The translations under genes and the position numbers were made by a program. From the NCBI GenBank assembly GCA_963782475.1, contig CAWAJW010000006.1, forward strand, positions 1 through 64,000: DNA of 64,000 nt. The letters run 5' to 3'. This stretch comes from CAVQBP01 sp963782475 (GTDB lineage: Bacteria; Bacteroidota; Ignavibacteria; Ignavibacteriales; Ignavibacteriaceae). The notes beneath the pieces are model-generated. The model was given only the letters and a program-made list of their open reading frames with translations. It had not been told where the DNA came from and made no database searches. Position 1 is the stretch's first letter, and each line of letters begins with the position of its first letter. Positions 58,235 through 64,000 of this stretch are shown piece after piece.

Positions 58235-58667
58235 ATGATAGAATTTTTAGATCATATAGACATCGAAATTCTTTATTTTTTTTAATCATTCGCTATCTTC
58301 GCCAATATTTGATAGATTTTTTTCTATAATTACAAATGTAAATAATTGGTTTATAGCTTATGTTATTCTGCTTTTCATAAGTTTTTAAAAGGAGGCTTAA
58401 AAGGAAAAATTGCAGTATTGGGGGTAATATTGTTAATAATTTTTACTGATCAGGTTAGTTATAAAATTTTGAAGGAAATTATTCAAAGACCAAGACCTTG
58501 CATGATTTGCAATATAAAATGTGTTTTTATTTATAACCGCTGCTTTAGTTTCAATATCGAGAGTTTATCTTGGTTTACACTATCCCTTAGATATTTTAGG
58601 AGGTGCAGAAATTGGGACCATATTCGGATATCTTTTTGCATTAGCTATAGTTAAACAGTTTCCATAA
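58235..58667 (+). pseudogene. PAP2 family phosphatase remnant
   Basis: Pieces in several frames read as one PAP2-like membrane phosphatase: FLDHIDIEILYFF, then NHSLSSPIFDRFFS, then KGGLKGKIAVLGV and KEIIQRPRP (KX6RP motif), and finally SRVYLGLHYPLDILGGA (SRX5HX3D motif) up to the stop at 58665-58667. Frame changes lie at the T-runs 58276-58283 and 58382-58386 and near 58500-58540. The PSGH motif that should lie between the other two motifs is absent, implying an internal deletion of perhaps 40-50 codons. It cannot be active. Confidence 0.72.
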
Positions 58668-58709
58668 TAAATGAATGAAAAACAAATTCAATTAAATTAA
58701 GAGAAGAAA

Positions 58710-59190
58710 ATGAAAAAAAATAAAAATGATATTATTTCAATCAGGGAATCACGAATAGATGATATTCCTTTAATATTAGATTTTATTAAAGAATTAGCAG
58801 AATACGAAAAATTGTCGCATGAAGTATACTGTTACCGAAGAGATTTTGCGTAATTCTCTGTTCGGTCAAAATAGATATGCAGAAGTTTCAATAGCTGAGT
58901 ACGATGGAAAACCCGCGGGTCAGGTTTTATTCTTTCATAATTTTTCAACATTTAAAGGAAAACCTGGTATTTATATTGAAGACCTCTATGTAAAACCGCA
59001 ATATAGAGGTAAAGGAATTGGCAAAAAATTGCTTGATTATATAAATGTACTTGCAAAAGAAAGAAATTGTGCAAGAATAGAATGGGTCGTATTGAATTGG
59101 AATAAATCAGCCATAAATTTTTATGAAAAAATGGGTGCCGTTCGAATGAGCGAGTGGACCACTTACCGAATTTCAGAAGATAAATTTTAA
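58710..59190 (+). pseudogene. GNAT family N-acetyltransferase, frameshifted
   Basis: The ATG at 58710 (GAGAAG upstream) starts ISIRESRIDDIPLILDFIKELAEYEKLSHEV. The frame then breaks near 58827, and the next frame continues TVTEEILRNSLFG, with the acetyl-CoA site VKPQYRGKGIGKKLL and WNKSAINFYEKMGAV. One surplus base separates the two parts; repaired length is about 160. The order and motifs resemble diamine (SSAT-like) acetyltransferases. Read from a start at 58819 alone the enzyme would lack its first strand and helices. Confidence 0.8.
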
Positions 59191-59394
59191 CAAAACTTTC
59201 TTATAACTATTTTCAATTTATAATCATAATTTTTTTTATTTTTATCATCCTAAATACTTAATTTTATAAATTTATGGAGTGAATTTTAGCTTATATTAGT
59301 AGAATTAAAATTTACGCGGTGCTTGCAAATATTTTGGTGATAGGCAATACTGGTTTTATCTATTTTCTATGAAAATGAATTATGAAAGGTAAAA

Positions 59395-60657
59395 ATGATA
59401 AATACAAATAATAGAAGAGTAGTTGTTACAGGTATGGGTGCAGTCACTCCCCTAGGATTATCTGTTAATGATTTTTGGAATTCAATGATGGATGGCAAAA
59501 GCGGAAGTGATTATATTACTCATTTTGATGCATCTAGAGTAGAAACCAAATTCGCTTGTGAATTAAAGGGTTTTGATCCAGCAAACTATATGGATAAAAA
59601 GAATGCAAGAAGGTTGGATTTATTTAGCCAGTATGCTCTTGCCGCTGCAAAAATGGCAATTGAAGATTCGGGATTAAATCCTGCAAACATGTCTGTTGAA
59701 GAAAAAGAAACAACAGGGGTAATTTTCGGAAGTGGTATTGGCGGCTTTAATACTTTCTATAAACAAGCAATTACTAACTTTTCAGAAGGTCCCAGCCGTG
59801 TTTCCCCATTTTTTATTCCTATGATGATACCTGATATCGCATGCGGCTTAATTGCTATAGAATATGGTTTTAAAGGACCAAATTACTGCATCGTTACTGC
59901 TTGCGCAACTGCTAATAATAATATTATTGACTCTTATTTATTAATAAAAAACGGACTTACCGACAGAGTATTATCCGGCGGAAGTGAAGCAGGAATTCTG
60001 GAAGTTGGAATTGCCGGCTTTAATTCTTCAAAGGCTTTATCAACAAGAAACGATGAACCTAAAACTGCCAGCCGCCCTTTCGATTCAACCAGAGACGGTT
60101 TTGTAATGGGAGAAGGAAGCGGAGTTTTGATTCTTGAAGAGCTTGAAACAGCAAGAAGACGTGACGCTAAAATTTATGCCGAACTTATAGGCATTGGAAT
60201 ATCAGCGGATGCATATCATATTACCGCTCCTGATCCTGAAGGAAGAGGAGCAATATTAGCCATGCAAATGGCATTAAAAACGGCCGGAATCAAATCAAAC
60301 GATATCGACTACATTAATATGCATGGAACAGCAACTTATTTAGGAGATATTGCTGAAACAAAGGCTATAAAAAAAGTTTTTGGAGACCATGCCTATCAAA
60401 TGAATGTTTCATCTACCAAAAGCATGACAGGTCATTTATTAGGTGCAACCGGGGCAGTAGAAGCTATTGCTTCAATTCTTGCTTCTATTAATGACATTGT
60501 TCCACCGACAATCAATTTTAAAAATCCGGATCCTGAATGCGATTTAAATTATACTTTTAATAAACCGCAAAAAAGGAAGGTTGATTTTGCTTTAAGTAAT
60601 GCATTTGGATTCGGCGGTCATAATACCTCTATAATCTTCAGTAAATATTCGTTATAA
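59395..60657 (+). CDS. fabF: Beta-ketoacyl-ACP synthase II
   Basis: Fatty-acid elongation condensing enzyme, 420 residues. RRVVVTGMGAVTPLG at the start, catalytic Cys near 170 (TACATANNN), His near 311 (NMHGTATYLGD) and His near 347 (TGHLLGATGAVEA), with the C-terminal NAFGFGGHN loop. The usual GTP-ED style gate GDxxE is present as GDIAET. It stands alone here, without acpP or fabD beside it, behind a 204-base gap that shows no gene. Confidence 0.94.
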   Translation: MINTNNRRVVVTGMGAVTPLGLSVNDFWNSMMDGKSGSDYITHFDASRVETKFACELKGFDPANYMDKKNARRLDLFSQYALAAAKMAIEDSGLNPANMSVEEKETTGVIFGSGIGGFNTFYKQAITNFSEGPSRVSPFFIPMMIPDIACGLIAIEYGFKGPNYCIVTACATANNNIIDSYLLIKNGLTDRVLSGGSEAGILEVGIAGFNSSKALSTRNDEPKTASRPFDSTRDGFVMGEGSGVLILEELETARRRDAKIYAELIGIGISADAYHITAPDPEGRGAILAMQMALKTAGIKSNDIDYINMHGTATYLGDIAETKAIKKVFGDHAYQMNVSSTKSMTGHLLGATGAVEAIASILASINDIVPPTINFKNPDPECDLNYTFNKPQKRKVDFALSNAFGFGGHNTSIIFSKYSL

Positions 60658-60770
60658 TATGGTGTTATAAATCACACATACGCGAATATATTTCGTATCA
60701 ATTACTCGTTTTCTATTGATATTTTTATTAAAAACTAAACCTATCTCATTTTTTCAGGGTCTGTGCTACA

Positions 60771-60786
60771 TGGCACATTAATTGCT
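60771..60786 (+). promoter_or_regulatory. Sigma-54 promoter upstream of a T9SS cargo gene
   Basis: TGGCACATTAATTGCT matches the sigma-54 consensus in both elements (TGGCAC and TTGCT) with GG (60772-60773) and GC (60784-60785) exactly ten bases apart. Transcription should start near 60797, leaving a leader of about 185 bases before the ATG at 60982. The region 60658-60770 upstream contains ATACG-N11-CGTAT (60678-60698), a weak candidate activator site. Confidence 0.75.
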
Positions 60787-60804
60787 TTACACATTCATCG
60801 AGGG

Positions 60805-60909
60805 ATGTGTTATGGGAAAGGTTTAATTCTAAACGAATTTATCGACCTACCATACATTTTCAAACTTAAACTATATGTAGACCTATTTGAGGGATTAGTC
60901 AATAGGTAA
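60805..60909 (+). other. Possible 34-codon leader ORF with a hairpin
   Basis: An ATG at 60805 opens 34 codons ending at 60907-60909 within the sigma-54 leader. GAGGG lies directly against the ATG, too close for a good ribosome-binding site. CCTATT and AATAGG near its end can form a 6-bp stem. It may be a leader peptide or chance. Confidence 0.2.
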
Positions 60910-60981
60910 TTTCTATTTCTTATCTGCCAGTTGGTGGATAATAGATAATTGAATTACTATATAATTAAGCTATGGATACTG

Positions 60982-61800
60982 ATGCATAAATATTCTTTTT
61001 TCGTTTGCCTTATTTTAACTTTTATTTTTTTTAATACTTCTTACTCCCAGCCTCAATACGCAATGCGTGTAACAAATGGGCAATTGATTGATAATTATAC
61101 TTATCAATTCGATGTAATTATAAGTTCACAAAGTTATTTTGAAATTACTTCTTATCAATGTGTTTTTGCTTTTTACTGCAACGATATGGAAACCGATAAT
61201 TATTCACTTACTTTTGTAGAAGGTTCTTCGCAAATGCAAAATAAGCCGACACTCGGACTTTCGGCCAAATTGCAAAATAATAAAATCGAATTGACTTTTG
61301 CTTCTCAAGCTTTAAGTGATATGATAGGAAATAGTCCTCTCAGAATAGGTACCTTTAGAGTAAAGAGAGAAAAGATCTCATTCTCTGAAGGCAGTATTTT
61401 TATTAACTGGAATTTTTCGGGTGATAATACCACAATTTTAACAGGGCACCTTTACGCCGATATAACAATTCCTTCTGATTTTTTTAGTGATCTAAGATTG
61501 ACCGATATAAATGATGTTAAAGATCAAATCCCTAATGATTATAGTTTGTCACAAAATTACCCTAATCCATTTAATCCGACAACAAAGATAAAATTTTATT
61601 TGAAACAGTCAGCTAAAGTAAAGCTTGATATTTATAATATTCTTGGACAACAAGTTGCGGAATTAATAAATCAGGAATTACCATCAGGATTCCATGAAGT
61701 TGAATTTAATGCTTCAGGTTTAGCAAGCGGGATATATATTTACCGTATAAATGCAGGTAATAAATTTACCTCGGTAAAAAAGATGATTTTGGAAAAGTAG
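60982..61800 (+). CDS. T9SS cargo protein with cohesin-like domain
   Basis: About 272 residues. Signal peptide MHKYSFFVCLILTFIFFNTS ends before SQPQ; an upstream ATG (60949) is possible. The cohesin-like beta domain (TYQFDVIISSQSYFEITSYQ to GTFRVKRE) resembles the first domain of the 48.5-50.5 kb protein. The T9SS type A sorting domain follows: LSQNYPNPFNPTTKIKFYL, YNILGQQVAELINQEL, SGIYIYRINAG and a final VKKMILEK. Exported to the cell surface by type IX secretion. Driven by a sigma-54 promoter. Confidence 0.87.
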   Translation: MHKYSFFVCLILTFIFFNTSYSQPQYAMRVTNGQLIDNYTYQFDVIISSQSYFEITSYQCVFAFYCNDMETDNYSLTFVEGSSQMQNKPTLGLSAKLQNNKIELTFASQALSDMIGNSPLRIGTFRVKREKISFSEGSIFINWNFSGDNTTILTGHLYADITIPSDFFSDLRLTDINDVKDQIPNDYSLSQNYPNPFNPTTKIKFYLKQSAKVKLDIYNILGQQVAELINQELPSGFHEVEFNASGLASGIYIYRINAGNKFTSVKKMILEK

Positions 61801-61805
61801 CTCTA

Positions 61806-62498
61806 TCATTTACTTTTTTCGAAAATAGAATCCGGGATTCCTTGATTTACTTTATAATTTGAATAATCTATATAAACTTTCCCAGTTGTTTTTTTCTTTT
61901 TCTGTTCATTCTCCTTGTCTTCATCCTCCATATTGCCATACATTCCGCGCGGTATATTAGTTCTGTCTATATTAAATGTAAATATCATTGAACTTGGAAG
62001 CGGATAATCATCGACTGATTTGTCATAATTCAATTCCAATGAAAAAGTCCCATTAATCTTTGTTGTTGATTCAACCTTCATTATATAATCCCTTGATTGG
62101 TCAATCCATAATGTTGTTAATATTATATTTCCCTTGTCATTAAGGGGAATCACTTTTATGACCGAAGCTTTTTTTCCGTTAATTGTATCTTCCTTTTCAT
62201 ATATTGCCGTATAATTTCCTTTTAATAATGCCATTGGCGAAAAATTTATACCTTCTTTTGGAAGCAAAGCAAAATTCTCAGATTCAAAATGAACTTTATC
62301 AGGTTCTTTAAAATAAATCTTGGCATTTGAAACCGGCACTTTGAGGAAATCGACATCAACCTTAATTCTTACGTCGACTTCATAATCTTTAATTTTACTA
62401 AACTTTTCTTTTACTTTATCTAAAATAATATCCGGGTTTTTATTCTGACTAAAAGAATTAATTGCAAATAAAATAATAAATAAAAATATTTTTCCCAT
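61806..62498 (-). CDS. LolA-like outer-membrane lipoprotein sorting/periplasmic protein
   Basis: 230 residues with a signal peptide (ends near INSFSQNK). The body resembles the LolA/LolB-like half-barrel family: DVRIKVDVDFLKVPVSNAKIYFKEPDKV, and LTTLWIDQSRDYIMKVESTTK. It ends with a Lys/Glu-rich stretch and a last strand KVYIDYSNYKVN. It lies 22 bases after an ABC-2 permease gene, which is unusual for LolA (LolCDE is an ABC system of another type). It may be a general lipid or lipoprotein binding protein. Stop codon five bases from the convergent T9SS gene. Confidence 0.75.
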   Translation of the reverse strand: MGKIFLFIILFAINSFSQNKNPDIILDKVKEKFSKIKDYEVDVRIKVDVDFLKVPVSNAKIYFKEPDKVHFESENFALLPKEGINFSPMALLKGNYTAIYEKEDTINGKKASVIKVIPLNDKGNIILTTLWIDQSRDYIMKVESTTKINGTFSLELNYDKSVDDYPLPSSMIFTFNIDRTNIPRGMYGNMEDEDKENEQKKKKTTGKVYIDYSNYKVNQGIPDSIFEKSK

Positions 62499-62520
62499 TT
62501 AAAAACCATTAAAATAAAAT

Positions 62521-63360
62521 TTATGAAAGGATATCTTTTCTTTTGAAAATGAAAGCAGCAGCACCAAAAAAAACGATAATATGCGCTAAAAGTATTAAAC
62601 TTGATTTAATTATTTCATTATAATTTATTTTATCATCAAAAAATAACTTCCAGGAAGACATATAGGTTGTAAATAAATAAGGTTTTATAGTCTGGAATAT
62701 ATTTATTTCAATTGCCGAAATAATGATAAAAACAATTATTACCGCCATTGTACTTATTATAGGTCCAATGGCATTTTCAACTAGTGATGAAAAAAGAAAA
62801 GCAAGGGCTGTAACAACCGACATACTTAAAGAAGCAAATAAGAATGCTAAAATAAATCTCCAGAAAACATCATTTTTAGCAAATATTATAATTTGAGAAC
62901 TTTTAAGGACAATAAGCTCCCCCGTACCAAAAATTATTATCCCTAATCCAAGACTAATTAATGCAAGCCAGAAGATTAAAGAATAGGTGTACAATAAACC
63001 TGCGGTGAACTTTGATGATACTAATTTAATCCTTGAAACTGGTCTGGTTATAAGAATTCGATAAGTTCCCGATGTGGCTTCTCCTGCCAATAAATCTCCT
63101 GCAACCAGAGCAATCAGAAAAGGTATATGAATATATAAGCTCCCTAAAATTAAATAAGTTATTAAATATCCGTTTAAAAGATTCCCTACAAAAATAAAAG
63201 ATTGTTGAAGGTTTCTTGTCATAAAATTGAGTGATTTCTCACCTTCTATCAACATAGCGATCTGGATAACCGGGATTAAAACTGCAATAGCAAGAAATCC
63301 GATATATGTTCTCCACTTTTTAAATATCTTGTATAACTCAATTCTAATTAATTTTATCAA
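62521..63360 (-). CDS. ABC-2 type transporter permease
   Basis: 279 residues with six membrane helices. The start IRIELYKIFKKWRTYIG and the segment LLAGEATSGTYRILITRPVSRIKLVSSKF are typical for ABC-2 permeases. Overlaps the ATPase gene stop by 4 bases (ATGA), so both form one exporter. Substrate unknown. Confidence 0.88.
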   Translation of the reverse strand: MIKLIRIELYKIFKKWRTYIGFLAIAVLIPVIQIAMLIEGEKSLNFMTRNLQQSFIFVGNLLNGYLITYLILGSLYIHIPFLIALVAGDLLAGEATSGTYRILITRPVSRIKLVSSKFTAGLLYTYSLIFWLALISLGLGIIIFGTGELIVLKSSQIIIFAKNDVFWRFILAFLFASLSMSVVTALAFLFSSLVENAIGPIISTMAVIIVFIIISAIEINIFQTIKPYLFTTYMSSWKLFFDDKINYNEIIKSSLILLAHIIVFFGAAAFIFKRKDILS

Positions 63361-64000
63361 TCCCCCTCCTGCTCCGTAATTTGCAGAAAATATTCTTCAA
63401 GAGACCTTTTGGGAACTACTGCACTTACCATAATATTATTTTCAACCAAATATTTATTCAATGGAGCTATTTCATGCTGATTTAAAGAGAAAATCATTTT
63501 ACTATTTGTGACAGAATTCAATTTATCCATCCATTTGCTCAATTGAACCTTACTCTTCGCTGATTCAACATTATCAACCTCGAAAGTAACATCAAGAGCG
63601 TTTGCATTTAGAAGGTCTTCAACTTTTCCCTCAATTTTTGACGAGCCTTTACTTATTATTATCATGCGATTTGCAACCAATTCTACTTCATACAAAATAT
63701 GTGAAGAAAGAAAAATCGTTTTATTCTTTTCTTTACTTAGAGTAATAATCAGATCTCGTATTTCTTTCATTCCTTGAGGATCTAAACCAGTAGTAGGTTC
63801 ATCTAAAATTATCAGATCTGGATCATGAAGTAATGCTTGTGCAATACCAAGCCTTTGTTTCATTCCGTGTGAAAAGGTTTTTACCTTACTTTTAAATCTT
63901 TTTTCAAGTCCTACTAGTTCCAGCAATTCCATAATTCGTTTCCGTGAAACATCTGTTTCAGATAACTCACCAAGAATTTCTAAATTTTTATAGGCTGATA
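63357..64000 (-). CDS. ABC transporter ATP-binding protein, partial (N-terminus outside window)
   Basis: The frame is open to the right edge, so an internal ATG at 63932 is not the start: upstream codons read SAYKNLEILGELSE, part of the ATPase. Visible motifs are FSHGMKQRLGIAQAL (signature), LIILDEPTTGLDP (Walker B) and the switch His in LSSHIL. Walker A lies outside. A C-terminal accessory domain ends EEYFLQITEQ, typical for ABC-2 ATPases (CcmA/NatA-like). Pairs with the permease immediately downstream. Confidence 0.9.
   Translation of the reverse strand, partial: SAYKNLEILGELSETDVSRKRIMELLELVGLEKRFKSKVKTFSHGMKQRLGIAQALLHDPDLIILDEPTTGLDPQGMKEIRDLIITLSKEKNKTIFLSSHILYEVELVANRMIIISKGSSKIEGKVEDLLNANALDVTFEVDNVESAKSKVQLSKWMDKLNSVTNSKMIFSLNQHEIAPLNKYLVENNIMVSAVVPKRSLEEYFLQITEQEGD

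Noticed and set aside
58346..58654. A 102-codon ORF as a separate novel membrane protein
   Set aside because: Its middle matches PAP2 motif 1 and the other frames supply motif 3, so it is a piece of a broken PAP2 gene.
1..64000. tRNA, rRNA, CRISPR, transposon or phage genes
   Set aside because: I read the intergenic regions for tRNA T-loop patterns, spaced direct repeats and terminal inverted repeats and for integrase or transposase motifs, and found none. A short tRNA could still be missed by eye.

Overview
The window looks like chromosomal DNA from a member of the Ignavibacteria (Bacteroidota/Chlorobi group). It is AT-rich. It carries GWxTD, DUF4905, DUF2520 and LptE-type proteins and two secreted proteins ending in a type IX secretion (T9SS) sorting domain with the YPNPFNP signature. 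The lineage call rests on recognising these families, not on a search. I saw no rRNA, tRNA, CRISPR array, insertion sequence or phage gene.

Layout. 1-15.7 kb (minus strand): a POTRA-type outer-membrane protein cut by the left edge, a PfkB sugar kinase, a GWxTD protein, rimO, cdsA, a zinc-ribbon/DUF2007 protein, a CPBP protease, an envelope group (DUF3108, GT9 glycosyltransferase, 3-methyladenine glycosylase), then miaB-SPOR-MBL-sigma54 activator-LptE-GT2-TPR. 15.8-29.3 kb (plus strand): an MlaF-like ATPase, DUF2721, aat, dinB, a histidine kinase/NtrC-type regulator pair, and a TonB operon (exbB-exbD-exbD-tonB-small membrane protein-PstS-like lipoprotein-TPR), followed by two tiny membrane ORFs and an intact PstS-like paralogue. 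29.4-43.4 kb (minus): the SpoIIM/DUF4129/DUF4350/MoxR/DUF58/RDD cluster, apt, a broken enoyl-CoA hydratase, a broken PolX, a tRNA-dihydrouridine synthase, an MFS exporter and an ATP-dependent DNA ligase. 43.5-45.1 kb (plus): DUF47 and a PiT phosphate transporter. 45.2-58.1 kb (minus): DUF2520, Memo, AMMECR1, DUF4905, a large T9SS cargo protein, an MCP, two bacteriohemerythrins and two histidine kinases. 58.2-61.8 kb (plus): broken PAP2, GNAT, fabF and a second T9SS cargo. 61.8-64 kb (minus): a LolA-like protein with an ABC-2 exporter cut by the right edge.

Two things stand out. First, a near-consensus sigma-54 promoter preceded by repeated ATTTCA/TGAAAT palindromes lies between the NtrC-type regulator and the TonB operon. 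This suggests a local circuit in which the two-component system activates an energised outer-membrane uptake system with a phosphate-binding-like lipoprotein. A second sigma-54 promoter lies upstream of a T9SS cargo gene. Second, at least 15 otherwise recognisable reading-frame breaks need one surplus base to be skipped. They affect GWxTD, PstS-like, DUF58, MoxR, enoyl-CoA hydratase, PolX, AMMECR1, DUF4905, T9SS cargo, histidine kinase, PAP2 and GNAT genes. Most may be consensus insertion errors, but a chimeric kinase junction and a PAP2 gene lacking its middle motif point to real rearrangement or misassembly near 54-59 kb.
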